Assembly: GCA_023375675.1 (NCBI GenBank)
Contig: JALQBC010000019.1
Coordinates: forward strand, 62,001 to 126,000
Length of the DNA stretch: 64,000 nucleotides
Reading direction: 5' to 3'
Source of the DNA: Cytospora piceicola
Lineage: Eukaryota > Ascomycota > Sordariomycetes > Diaporthales > Cytosporaceae
Below the pieces are notes generated by a model. The model made no database searches and was not told where the DNA came from. It saw only the letters and a program-made list of their open reading frames with translations. A program made the translations under genes and the position numbers. This document shows positions 45,969 to 58,675 of this stretch, in pieces (position 1 is the first letter of the stretch; the number at the start of each line of letters is the position of its first letter).

Positions 45969-48452
45969 TTAATGTTCGTAACCCGCACCTCGCTGCCAAG
46001 GACTAGATAAATTGTTAGCTTGGTACGTTATGAGTTCACCATGGAGCTACGTACCTCGCGGTTTGTTGACCTCCATATGCACCAGCTGGGCTGGCGTTGT
46101 TCTGCGCCCTGTACGCCGTCAAGTTGGTCGAAGATCCGCCGTACGCACTGCCGCCATTTGACGACGAGCCGGTCGGGTGTTGGCCAAGGTACTGTCCATA
46201 CTCCGGTTGTGAGTTGCCAGTTCCCCTCCTCCCGTTCGCTGGAAATAGTGGCACGGACGGGTCTACCGGTGACCGTGGTGGCTCTCTGTACGTAGAATTT
46301 GCCAATGGCCCATTCGCTTGTTGAGGCATTTGCATGTGCGATGAGTCTGTACGTCGCTTCATGGAGTCGGATGATATCGACTCGTTGTCCTCATCCATGT
46401 CAAACCCGGCCTTGTACCCGTGCTTATCACCTCGGGCCGTTGCCGCCAAGGCGTCCAACTCCGTCGTGGTGTTGAGATGTGTTTGCGACTTCATGAAGGA
46501 AGCTCGATCGTCCGCCATGAACTGGTATCTGGCATCAGGGTTCCTGCGGATCAAGACAACACCAGTCGTGACGATCAGCATGAGGAGTAGAACCAATGCG
46601 AATACTGCATTAGTGATCCAGAGAATCACACCAACGACACCGGTGACGATAGCGGGTTGGTCGAAGACGTCGGTGAAGACCAGGAGGAAGATCGAGTTGA
46701 TGAAGTTCATGACACAGATCGAGATGTTGAAAGAGTTCGTACTCTTGTCCATCCATGGGCGGAGGACACTGGCGCCGATAAGTGCTACGGCCTCAAGGAC
46801 AATGAAGGCGATGGATTGGACGGTACCACTGGTTTGCGCCAAGGCCAGGAAACAGCTCTTGATCAGGACGTAGCCCAAGGTAGGCACGATGAAATAATAT
46901 GCTGAAGCGCGGAATTGGACGTAGAGGAACCCCCACTTGTTCAGAGCCTGGGGGTCTGAGAACAAGATGTACGCCGGGTTCCTGTGCATAACAACGGAGC
47001 GACGTGCAATCCTGATGACCTTCGAGGAAGCCCAGGCCAGAGTAGCCAACATGCCGAAGAAGAAGAAGACGGCAAGGACGACCTCAGCAGCCGAGTCCTT
47101 CTGCGTGAACTCCCAAAGACAGAGAATTGTCATCTGTGGAAATCCGATCAAGGTCATGCGGAAGAGGATACCCTTGAGGACGGTGAACCAGCCATTGCGG
47201 AATTCCACGAACTTGTCGCTCTTCATCATCTTGTTTCTCACCGCAACCTCACAAAATCCCTTGAAGGCGGCAACTCCTATGATGGTGAGAATGACAAAGA
47301 CGCAGAAGAACGTCAGCCCGGTCATGAAAAGATTTGTCGATTCGATTCCGGCCTTGTAAGCTACACGCTGAATGCCGTAGACGACATAGCTGCCGCTGGA
47401 GTTCAACACGTTTCCTCTCTTCACGATGCCCGCGGCCCTCTTGGTGATAGCTCGAGGCATCTGAGCAACTGCACGGGGCATCATGGAGGCACCGCGCTTG
47501 AATAAGTCCATTCCGACCTCCAGCCCAGCGTCCAGAGACCGCTTTTTCTTCTCGACTTGAACAGACACAGTGCTGAGTGAGTCGAATATATTGGATGGCG
47601 TTCCTCCTGTAGATCGCTGGTACCAGGTGAAGATCTTCTGCATGAAGCCAACGTGGATGATACCCATGCTCCATTGGAAATCTTGGGTCCATGACTGCAC
47701 AATCGGAGGCAATGGGACAGAGGTCATTCCCAACATGGCCTGGGCCTGGAAGTAGCCAAAGAGGGACAGTGCGTTGGCGGCGACGTGCGAAGCAGCATTT
47801 GAGTGCCCGAGTCCAGAGATCACGGCAGATGAAGTTAGGGCTAGGCCGGCAACGATAGCGGTGGCCCACTTCACACCTAGCAGATCGACCGTCTTCCCGT
47901 TGGAGATATCGGCCTCCACACAAGCAACACTTGTACCGGCCTGGTCACCACTAGTCATGTTGATGAATACCTTGACCTTCGCATCCAGGTCGGGAAACGT
48001 GTACGCAATGCTGGGGATTTTCGCAGATGCTTCATCGCCCACATCAAGGTTGAAAGTAAGAGGAATCTTTCCAGCGGTCCTTTTATAATGTTAGCCATGA
48101 CCTCGATTTCAAGCAAGGAGTGATGCCAAGCCCAGGGAGCATACATTGGACATAGACCAGCCAGACCGATGTTACAAGGGTCAACTTGTTGGCGAATGAT
48201 CTGGTAGCCATAGGCTGTAATGGAGACGTCGAAAATGACTTTTCCTTGGATGGATGACACGGCCACAATGTCGATGTAAGCAGTCGCATTGTGTGGTGTG
48301 TAGGTGACGTCGAAGAGACTGGCTGTGAATCCTGAGTTGTCCTGGCAAGTATTCAGAGAGTTGGATTGGAGCAGTTGCTCCGATGCGGCTGCCCATGGCA
48401 CGGCGGCGAGGGAGCAAAGCATTAGCAGTGGAGTTCTTAATGAGGACCACAT
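45969..48452 (-). CDS. TRP-like flavin-carrier (FLC) family membrane protein
   Basis: Exons 48452-48145, 48079-46055 and 46002-45969 join in phase, giving 788 aa. A signal peptide (MWSSLRTPLLMLCSLAAVPWAAAS) leads into the lumenal ML-like domain (CQDNSGFTASLFDVTYTPHN to about residue 175). The TRP-type membrane domain follows, with about nine segments, e.g. FMTGLTFFCVFVILTIIGVAAF and ILTIIGVAAFKGFCEVAVR. FLC proteins are ER/Golgi or vacuolar membrane proteins linked to FAD transport, calcium flux and cell-wall maintenance. The cytosolic tail is long and Ser/Gln/Gly-rich. The last exon is only 34 nt; the GTACGT donor at 46054 and the TATCTAG acceptor at 46003 give the ending SPWQRGAGYEH, which I think is the authentic C-terminus, whereas read-through gives YVAPW. 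The gene stands alone between two gene-poor blocks. Confidence 0.92.
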
Positions 48453-51400
48453 GTTGATCGATTTCGAAGTAGTACGTCGTAGCGGATGGTGTGAGCCCTG
48501 AAGGGGCGTGGAGTGTGCCCCGTACGGCGTGGGCTGGGCGGTCGGTATCGCCTTTTGTTTACTCGTGTGGTCCAACCGTTTTCCTGCGGTTTAGATAATA
48601 AAAGGAGCGTGGGGACTTTCGAGTGATGTTGTTTATGTCGACATCAAGAAGAGACGGGGTTCGATGTTCGGGAGTTTCGTTTTGGGTTGAGGGAGCGGTC
48701 GGTCGACAAGGTCGGTCTAAGTTGGGGGGGGGGGGGGGGTTTCAATGAGAAGGTCGTTGAATTGAAGAGTGAGAGAGTGATGAGATGCGGAAATCACACG
48801 AGGGAGGCGCAGTTAAGGGCCACTCTCGAGGGTTGTATGTTGTTTCTGTTTGTTCCTTGGGTTTCGTGGGTGCGTCGCAGGGCAGGGAGTGAAGCGAGGG
48901 AAGTCTGCCTTTTGACAAAGGGTGAATTCAATTCAACAACGGAAGCGCCCCAAATCTAAATGAAGGTGGTGGTTTTGATACCAAGGGAATAGCCTGAAGA
49001 AGGTTAAAGGGACGTAGTAAGAAGGGTAAAAAAAATTGGCCTGACAACAATGGCCTCTCTGCTGTCGAAAACCCAAAACGTACTGATGATGGGGTCGAAG
49101 CAGGATCGTCAGGTGTCGAGGTTGTCAACAGGTGAAGAGTGTTGTGAGAGAAGCGAAGTCGACGAGTACGAGTACGGGAGTGTGCACATGTGGATTGAGA
49201 TTCGTGGTGGAGAACAGAATGGAGGAAGGAAGGGGGACGGACCCATCTGGCAGTCGTAATCTAAGGGGAGAGCCGGGGTTGCCAGCACGAGACAATTGGT
49301 TACTGGCTGCAAATTACAGGCGCTGCTAGCTGTGGGAGGTAGTTTGTCATAGTAAGGGGATACGCGCTTGGCATAAGGCTACCTCTGCGACTGGCCAGTT
49401 TCAGGGCATGCACCTAAGTAGTTGGCACCACTGGCCAGGCGGCAGTGCCAGGGGTCACACTAACAACAATACTTTATGCCCAGTATTATGCTTGCTGCAA
49501 GGTACGACCTTCGGGAGAGGATCCCGCAGTAAGTACTTAGTATGTAAGTAAGGTTCCAACCAGGTTGGGCCCTGCCACTACATTCGTCCCTCCTCACCTA
49601 GCCATCGACAGGAATGCGACAAGAGGATAACACAACCGTCATCACATTCTGGTCTCAGTCTACCAGTCTACCTAGACAGCTAGTTGAGTTGGTCTTTGCT
49701 CTCTGGCATCTGCCGGCTAACAAGTCATCGGGTTTCAATGTTCCGCGGCAAATAGGACATCCGTAACCAAGTGTGGCCTCCCGTCCAATTGCTGTGACTG
49801 GCTTTCTGGAGTTCCGTGCCGCAGGCGTATCCCTGTACCTGCAGGTAGGTACGTACTTTTAGGGCCTTTAGAGTGTTCCAAAGGGGTCCCGCCCATACTA
49901 AGTACCCTAGGATATGGACAGTAAACGGAAAGCAAAAAGAAGACCATCACCAGATACCAGATGCAACTGGCCACTGAGCACATTGCGCATTGCACATTTG
50001 CACAATGCACGTTGCACCACAAGACCAGAATTGCCTCTCCTCCTTCTCTTTACTAAGGTGTGCCGACATCCGTCAAGCTACCTAGGTACCCTCTATTCCA
50101 TGCACGACGTTTTCCCAGGGACCAATTTTTGTCCCCTTCTAGCGTCGTCAGCATCCAGTCAGCCCAGTCTGCCAGTCTGCCAGTGTCCTTCCGCTCCAGT
50201 CCAGACCGTCGACCGCCTGTTCCACATCCTTCTGGGTGAGGCCCAAACGGTCTCAATCGCAGAGTCCAGGCCACCCGAGCAGACGGGTGATAAGAATATC
50301 CTTAGTTCCTCACGACCTCGGCGGATAAACGACATCCAAGCAAATCAGGCCAAACAGCAACATCGAAGACCCGTGCCCCCCCAGGTGCGTTTGGGGTGTC
50401 CTCCTTCGGCTTTTCAGGGTCCAGGTTCTCAAGCACGGCGTCTCGTGGCGCCACGTCGTGCCAATCACATGTTTAGCATTGAATGCTCAAACGCTGAGCC
50501 TTTTTTCTTCTTCTTTCCTTTCCTGTTTTTCTTAGCTACCATACTCCGGCGTTGCAACTCACAAGACGCAGAACCGTGTGTGTTTCTGAGCCAGACGCAC
50601 CCCCGATTGTCTTAGGTTTGATTGTGAGTTCCGGCACAGCCACGCTCGGCCCAACTGCAAGCTGTTGCACCATCTCCCAATCCTTGGAGACTACGGCGAA
50701 CTCATGAATCTCGTCATTGACAAGGACGAGACAATTAAATCACGATTGAGACTACCTACTGTTTTACCCAGGCCGCCAGGTAAAGGTCCCTAAGATCGTC
50801 AACTAATTGGACTACTCGATGGCCTGTTTGTTCATTTTACCCAACAAACTTCAGGTTCTGGCTCACACGCAAGCTGGACCTGTCCTCCCCGTTTAGATCT
50901 TGATACGGCGAGCTGCAGGTCGCTGTCGTCATAAGTCACTCACTTTCATACCACGGGGGCATTCTTCGAGGACGATCGGGATGATTTGCAGCAAGTTCAG
51001 ACGATGCGACCAACCGTCATCGGGCTCTACAACTCACGGTTCACTGTCACCAGCCCTCTGTGATGGTGCCATGGCTCATGTGGGGACGCCTGGGATGGAT
51101 GGTGCTATGTATTTCCCGAATCGTGCAACCGCCATTCTGCGACGCCACCAAGTCTCAAAACCAACCCAGCCGTTGCAAACACTTGCAAGACCCAAGACAA
51201 GCTTGACACGGCTGTTCAACCTGGCCAGCCCAGCGGGATCCGTAACTTCCACGCCGGACGGCCAAGCGCAAATCCCCCGAAACGTGACAGAGAGGCTGGA
51301 ACCCAGGGATTCGTGGGTGTCGAGGCTCGTCTCCTGTTTATCAATTTCTCCTTTCGAAACCTGGGGGTCCCCCCTATGAAGATCCAATCTCTAAGGACTT

Positions 51401-52697
51401 ATTTTCAGAGCCATTGTGCGGGGCCCGTGGAGCCTTACACCGAAGCCGGGCTGCTGAAGATGGGGTCTCGAACTGTCTGACCGTTGGATTTGGCGATTGG
51501 CAACTTTGCCAAGCCCTCGATGGATGAGTCTGCCGTGACCCCGGATTTGTGTCGAGGAGATCTAGGTAAGTACCTGGCTTGTTGATTGGTGTACAGTGAG
51601 AAGAAGAAAAAACTCTCAGACTCGATTCTATTGTGACACTCTGTGAACCTGACCGGCGGGCACTGTCCTAGCCAGGCCCGAAAGGTCTGGTACCGGTACG
51701 AAAAGGAGAGTAGGAGAGCAGTGAAGGAGAAAGCCTACCTGTAAGCGAAATAAGTACGTGACCAAACCAAAATACCTAGATGAGCGAAAGATGAGCAAAG
51801 CCGAAGCTCATGCACTACAAATCCAGTCGATCCTACACCTGCCACACGTTGCTTTGATGAGTGAGACACCACCAACCTGGGCACAGCCGCACTGCCGCAT
51901 CGCAACCTTGCGAGTCGTCTCGGCCACCAACGGTCGTGTGGAATGCCCTCCAGATGACAACACTTCTGGTGCCCCAGTGCCCATGTGCACAAGTGGCTGC
52001 GAGCAGTATGTACTTGTGCCCGTCCTACACGGAACTGCGTCAGCGACCCAGCCTCCTCCTTTCCTCCCCGTCTTCCAGTCCTCTCTCTGCGGCATTTCTC
52101 TCGTACAACATGTGTGCGTCGTCGCCGACGCTAAGCCGGGCACCACAAGGACGGACAAGGACCAAGGAAATTCAATTCGGGCCGCGGGAGGGAAGATCGA
52201 CAAGGTTGCGTGCGGGTAGACGACGGGCGCGGGATTCCTTCCCCCCTCCCCTCCCCGCCTCCCACCGCCCTTCTTACGGCCACCGTGAATTTCATCCCGC
52301 AAGACCGAGGCCGTTGTCCCGGGAACTTTGGACTTCGGGAGAGCTAGGTAAATGTAAAACAGGAAAAGAAACCACGTAATTCGACGGGTTGTAGGAATGG
52401 AGGAAAAACAAAATGTGGCGCCACATTTCAGATAAACCTCGTCGGCGCATCGACCGTGGCATATCGCCCTGGACAACGAGCTTCTTCGCGTTTTGTTTCC
52501 TGGGCACGTTTGAGGATTTGATACTTAGACCTTTAGCACCCTTTCCTCGCCCTTAGTGTTCGGCCAGAGGTACAATGGAAGAAATGCGCATGCCGCAACA
52601 TTATCCATTATTACTGCGTGATAGCATTGATCGTAGCTCACCCGTACATACATACGTCTCGCCATTAGAAATAATATAGTTCTGCTCAGCCATATCA
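48453..52697. other. 4.2-kb gene-poor block
   Basis: No supported gene. Open frames up to about 230 codons occur (e.g. 49914-50615 plus, 51808-52476 minus), but their composition is not protein-like and they lack motifs. It contains a G16 run at 48724-48739 (330 bp into the leader or promoter of the FLC gene), GTAAGTA/TACTTAC motifs near 49530, and polypyrimidine tracts near 50500. Confidence 0.45.
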
Positions 52698-55442
52698 TCA
52701 CACCCACTCGCTAAACGTCTCAACCCAAGGCTTATTACTCCGACTATAGTCCACCCCATGCCTATACCCAGCAATCAGCGCCTCCTGGTCCACACCACAG
52801 TGCGTCCGCCCGTCCCTCCCCTCGAACCACCCCAGCCCGTACGTCTTCCCGATGTCCTCCAGGAACCGCACCATCTGCGCGTCGCCGAACTTCTCCGTGC
52901 CCACAAAGTCGTACAGCATCTTGCTCTGGTGCACAAAGGCCAGCACGCTCGCGATGGTGTTGGGCTGCCGCGGCAGGAACGGCGTGCGCCGCCGGACGAA
53001 CACCACCGCCGCCGCGGCGGACATGTACAGCAGGATGAAGAAGACCATGGCCAGCGAGACCCAGAAGGAGCGGGCCGTCTCCTGCCCGGCGTCGATGTCG
53101 CCCTCGGCGGCGCCTGCCCGGGCCGTCTCGGCGAAGTCCCTGCCCTCGACCGACGCCAGGGACGTGACCAGGACCGTCAGGATCTCCGCCATGACGGTGC
53201 CGAAGCCCACGCCGAAGACGAGCCAGTGCCCGTTCAGCAGGGCCTTGAAGGCCACCCAGGCGAAGGGCATGGCGGTGTAGTCCAGCGTGAGGGTCTTTGG
53301 GGGGGCGTGGCGGCGGTAGAGGATGTAGAACGGCTCCATCATGCGCACGTTGGTGTCCACGGCGCCCCACCCCAGTTTGATGCATACGGCCAGCGCGGTG
53401 ACTACCCAGGGGGCCTTGTCGGTCAGGCACCCCGCGGACGTGAATAGGAATATCGGTATGAACGCCGTGAAGAGGACGATGCCGGTGATGAAGGGGATGG
53501 ACCCGGCGGCACGGAGGATCAATGGATGTGGGTTGGGCGAGAGGTTATACGTCGGTTCGGCCTTCTCCTGCTCAAGATAATGCACGCCAAAGATCTTGTC
53601 GTGCACGCTAGAATTGCTCTCATCTTCGACCGGTAGCGGTGCAAGCGATGAGTTGCGCAGAACGTAACGATGGCTGGCAAGCCTATGGTGGATGTCATTG
53701 TGCGTCGCGACGTCCATGTCCTTGAAGTCCATAAGGATATGTGAGACATTGGCCATTGCTGCCAGGCCGGCTATCCCCTTGACGTCGGCGAGCAGGCCGG
53801 AGCGGCGGGTGTGGAGCTGGTAGAAGAGGACGCAGCCCATTGTCGCGATGAGGAGCAGGACGACCTCCAGGAGGCGGGACCAGATAGGGTGCACTAGGAT
53901 TTCCTTCAGGCCGGTAGGGTCGTTCAGTCGCTCCGAGCGGTTCGGGGTCAGGATGATCGACGCCGCGCTGAGTGTGGGTACAGCCGAGACGGCGAGGAGG
54001 GAGGCCACCGAGGAGACGGTCACGGCGTACTGTCGTAGCTGGAACGCCCTGATAGGCCGCATGAAACTGAAACTGGTGAGATAGTCCATGTTCAACGTCT
54101 CTGCGGCCGTCGCACCACCCTCCCTAGACAACTGATAAAAGGCTTCCAACCTCAAGACCTCGAAGTCTGTAATCTGCCATAGGACACCGAATACTACAGC
54201 GGTGATAGTCGGCAAGAACTTGATTGCGACTGTTCACATCAGGAATCAGTAAATGCTTGAAAGATGAGGTGGACGAGGGTGTCCAGATGTTTTCCAGACT
54301 CCTTCCACTGAGATACGGACGAAAAGAGCCAATCTTTGCTTCCAATATTACTCACAATATACGGCTGGTTTGATTTCCCGCGGAGTGTGGAACGACACCA
54401 AAGGCGTATCAGCAGAAGATTGATATAGCACTTCGGTGAGCGCAGCCAGCACAATCGAGAGGGTGATTAGCGCCGAGAGGTAAGGCCACCGCATTGAGAA
54501 GGGCTTCCAGTTGGGCTGCGGATAGAACGTTTCAGTTCGTGGGGTTTCGCTCAGAACGGCCGTGCTTCTCGTTTTAACAAACATAGACTCATTCAACTCT
54601 TCAGAGCCCATCCCTTCTCCAGCTACTACGCTGAGGTCGACAGTGTCTTTCCGCTCGTCAGATTCCCGATCCTCGATGATCACCTGGACGGCTTTGCCAG
54701 TTTTGTCGGCTTCATTCTGTCCAAGTGCCTTCCGGGTGGCTGAGCGGGTAAGTAACGTCTTTCGTCGGGAGAAGGATACGGGCCGTGGTGCTCTATTGGA
54801 ACCTCGGCTGTCATGAGACAACAAGTCTATCTCTCGTATCGTCGTCTCTGGCTTGAAGCCCACGCCCAGCCCACCGGACAACTGCCCAGCCTTTTCCTGC
54901 GTTTGCCATCCTAATGCCTCTATGACAGGTTCTGTCTGGGGCACGTCTTGAGCTGGTTTAACAGCTCCATCGATTGGGTCCGCTGCAGAGAGAAGCGCAA
55001 TGTCGATGCTCTCCCGATCTTCCGGTATTACATCGACCGCGGTATGGATAACTCCTGAATATCGTCCACTTTTCCTACTTTGTGTGCTCGATGCCCGACT
55101 CACGGCAGAGGCAGGTGGTGTTTCTGATCCAATCCCGTCGACCGCTTGGTATGTATCACTTCCACGAAGTTTCGATAACCTCCGGGAACCCGACCGGCTG
55201 ATTTGGGAGATGCTGCCATCATGTGGCGCTGGCAGCTCGGCCAAGGATTCTTGTCCACGGAACGTGGGATATGATGGTGGACAAGGGCTCGCATGAGTTG
55301 ATGACCCGTCGTAGTAATAGCCGCCGAAGTCCAAGTCGGCGATATCGCGGAAGCTCTCTATGCGACAGCTAAATTGTGGAACTGAGAGGCTATCGCCATC
55401 AGTATGTTGTTGCTGCGGCTCAGAGTTGTGGGGCTGAGACAT
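52698..55442 (-). CDS. DUF3433 multi-pass membrane protein
   Basis: Exon 1 is 55442-54356 and exon 2 is 54229-52698; the GTGAGT..ACAG intron joins VY-FAIKFLPT in phase, giving 872 aa (882 if the Met at 55472 is used). The first 300 residues are hydrophilic and Ser-rich. A membrane helix (YLSALITLSIVLAALTEVLY) precedes the first DUF3433-like block: FLPTITAVVFGVLWQITDFEV, then LEAFYQLSREGGATAAETLN. A second block in the C-terminal half repeats the pattern (VVTALAVCIKLGWGAVDTNV, then MEPFYILYRRHAPPKTLTLDY). This internal duplication is typical of the family. The molecular role is unknown. The C-terminal part after the last helix (FVHQSKMLYDFVGTEKFGD) is probably cytosolic. Confidence 0.9.
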
Positions 55443-57585
55443 GGCCTCGAGGTCGCATCCTCTAGCGAGCACGTGTTGGGGTCTGTAGTTTATATTATAT
55501 CTGCGAAGCGAGCGTCGGGACTGCGCAGCGAGCTAGGTATCCGTCGATGTTACTCGAAAACAACAAGAGTAAAACGATGCAGTTGTAAGAGCGAGCGATA
55601 TGCGGCCACGGAACCGCCAAACAAGACAGCCAGTAAAATCGAAGAAGGGGGTATCATACAAGTGAGAAAAGAGAAGGAAGCAAGGCAGGCTGCACACGAG
55701 GTAAACAAAGTGATATTTTGAACCCAACCGAGAAGAGGTTGGATTCCCTTTTCCGGGAAAGCCCCGAAGCGGCTGAAGTCTATCAATGTCCCACCCTCGC
55801 GCTAAGTAGGTTGGATAGGATGATGCAGCGCGCCTAATCGCAAATACGTCGGTGTTCTATTGCATCTGTAGCGTTCAAACCAACAGCCCTGGAGAGCAAA
55901 AGTCGAGATTATCCGATAGATACACCAGAATTTCCCAACAAGACCCAGCCATACGCCCTAGGGGGGGGGGGGGAAGAAGGGCCAAGGGGATGCCGGTAAT
56001 GGAAAAAATGACAGAGAAAAAAGGCCTATGTAGACAACTCGTCTAGTGACAGCCGTGTTCTGCGCGTGACCAGCAGCAAACATTCAACCTGGGGCTCATC
56101 CACCAGCAGGCAAGGTGCCTTGTTCGCTAGCCACCTGGGTAGCCTGACCCAAGAGATAGGAACTGCAGATGGGATGATAGTTACAATGTGGGGGGAAGGG
56201 GGCCTGCCCGGTTTTCCCTCCTCAAGGCGCTGGCAAGGATTCTTCTGCAGGCAGGTCCTGCAAGTGCTAACCCGGGAAAGGACACCACCATCGGGTCAAT
56301 CTCTTTTCGTGGCGGCTGTGGTGGTCGCACAGGATATGTGGTGAGGACGTGTGGAACGAACGCCCAGATCTTTGCGGGCGTTGGTTGCGTTCTCCACGAC
56401 ATCAGCGGCTTTGGAATGAGCAATTGACTCGATGGTCCTTGGGAGGTTCTTTGACATTTTTGCCCATTGGCGAGAGAGTGAGAACGACTGGATAGAGCAC
56501 TGAAGAAAGCGTAAGCTTGGAAGCGCTGCCCAGGTGCACGTTGGTTGGAGGTTGGTTTTCGGGGCACCAGCTGGCGGGGTACCATCATGTGCTATTTTTA
56601 GGTTGCCAGACCTGCCAGCTGGCAACCAATAAACGACCCGCTTAGCCGGTTGGTCACGAGGGCGGCCCGTCGCCGGGCCTTCACATCGGGGAGAAAGGGA
56701 GTCTCTTCGGTATTAAACACTCTCCTGTTGACTTCGGGCCTTTCGATTGTGTGCGCGACACTCCGAGGCGACGAGTGGGTGCGATACCTAGGTATTTATG
56801 CGCATGTGCAAGTGCCATGCTCGGCTTGGACCACGGAGCTGTTTCTTACCCGGGCTGCCTTTACCATCACCTGGGCTCATCTTTATGCGACAGGCTTATT
56901 TCTTCTGTCTTCTCAGACTGAGGCACCATCACCTCAACTCGTATCATAAGTACTTACGGACGGAAGCATGATGCGGTGGCAAATGCAGTGATCCCGTCCG
57001 CAGAGACCACATGAGGTTGCTAGTCCTCATGCCGGACCAGTCAGTGATGCCTCTCGCCCTCTTCCCCACGCCCGCGTGGATTGTCCTGTTGTACCTGTCG
57101 GACATCGATGGAGAGCACTAAATCTTGCTTGAGGTCGTGCATATACTTCCTTCGCTCCCCTTTGTCAGATTCATTAGCAAGCTGCTGTGCGACGATCGGT
57201 ACTTGCACCGATATCTGCGTTCATGGCTAGAAGTCGCCCCAGAACCCAGAGCTGTTGTTCCAAGGCACGGTGACGCAGCTGCGAAACTTGGGAGATTGGG
57301 GCTTGTGGAAGACTGGTACTTGTGCATGCCGTGTCTACCAAGGCTTTCGGATGATAATGCTGTTATGGTGCTTCCCAGTAGGTCAAGAGGTCCGCCTACA
57401 GTTACGCGTTGGGGGGTGGAGGGGTCACAGACAGCTAGAGTTAAGATGGAATCTTTAGTTCCAGTCCAAAGAGACCGAGCAACCTTCCGTTCTACCTTCT
57501 TTCCCCCCCTCTGCTTTGCTCAAAGAGCTTACAGTTATTCTGACATCACTACACCCTGTTCCTCAATCGCCAACCACCGCTCACC
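55443..57585. other. Divergent intergenic region
   Basis: About 2.1 kb between the DUF3433 gene (minus) and the Ras-like gene (plus). No gene supported. A G13 run lies at 55961-55973. The 70 bp before 57586 are pyrimidine-rich, as in fungal leaders. Confidence 0.5.
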
Positions 57586-58675
57586 ATGAGTTCAATGATC
57601 TTTACAGACGAGGAGGCCCGCTACCTCAAGGCCGTCCTGAAATGGCAGGAGAAGCTCCCCGATGATAAAGTTGCGAGTTGGATGCGGAACGGCTTGCGCA
57701 TGCCTGAGAGAAAGCCAGTTGGGGAGTTCCGTATCTTGGTGATTGGAGCGCAAGGCGTGGGCAAAACGTCGATTCTTACCACGGTACGCCGAAGAGCTGA
57801 GGCTGGGGGTGTGGGGGGTTTTTATCCAGAGGGTATCAGTCGCGACCTCGTAGCTGATGACACGATAGTTTTGCACCGGCGTCTTTCCAGATCCATCCAC
57901 CCTGTGTTCGTCCAGTTATACCCACGGCTGTCGTCACAACATCACCATCGAGACCAGCGACGGCAAGCATACAGAACCCGACCTATACACCATTGACGCG
58001 CTTGAACTACCAGCAGAGCACCTCGCCTCACCAGAGCAACTCGCGCAGGCTTTGGCGATCACCGAAGCTGCGGTGCTAGTTTACGACATCACTGACCCTT
58101 CGTCACTCACGTACCTCAAGTCCCTCGCGGGCACCATTCACGACGCTCTCCACCAGAACAATACTGCCGCCCCGTCGAAGAAGCGGAGCGGCTTCTCACT
58201 CACGGGCTCTCCTACACGGAAGGCAAGCGAAGACAGCAAAGCAGCCACAAGACCATACCACTTCCTGCTGCTCGGCGCAAAGCGAGATGTCTCCGAGTCT
58301 CTCCGCGAAGTCTCCTGGCTCGAGGGTCAAATTGCCGCAGATGAGTTCTTCGGTCCTAATGGCGTGGCAGGTGGATCGAGCGCGAGTTTTATGGAAGTAT
58401 CGGCCAAGACGGGCGAGCACGTGGGCGCGATCTTCCCGTTCCTGGGTAGCGAGATCTTGAAGAGCCGGAAGGAGAGGAAGGATTCTTCACAGCAGTCTTC
58501 TAACCAAGGTACTGGTGGGTTTGGCTGGGACCGCTCTGATTTCAATGATGATGGCAATACGGTTGATACTGATAAAGGTGTTGAAGCAGATGGAAGCGGA
58601 ACTAGGACGGGGTCGATGAGGGGGAAATGGTTGGGTCTGAGGACTACGCTGTCATGGTCGATCTTCAAGAAGTGA
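57586..58675 (+). CDS. Divergent Ras-like GTPase-domain protein
   Basis: Exons 57586-57783 and 57869-58675 join in phase 0 (ILTT-FCTGVFP), giving 334 aa. About 48 N-terminal residues precede the fold. The P-loop GAQGVGKTS (54-62) is intact. The later strand AAVLVYDITDPSSLTYLKSL, the base-binding region LLGAKRDVSE (in place of NKxD) and EVSAKTGEHVGAIF (SAK) identify a Ras-type fold. The usual switch I (YDPTIEDSY) is replaced by PDPSTLCSSSYTHGCRHN, and the DTAGQE switch II is replaced by DALELPAEHLA. A low-complexity insertion (KKRSGFSLTGSPTRKASED) sits before the AKRD strand. The C-terminus (LSWSIFKK) has no CAAX box. It is therefore an atypical, perhaps non-hydrolysing, member; its partners are unknown. 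Confidence 0.85.

Noticed and set aside
49914..50615. 233-codon plus-strand frame in the gene-poor block
   Set aside because: Low-complexity composition, no start context or motifs, and a homopolymeric Phe run from a polypyrimidine tract.
52758..53447. 229- and 222-codon frames over the DUF3433 gene
   Set aside because: Shadow frames; the real frame encodes the membrane segments.
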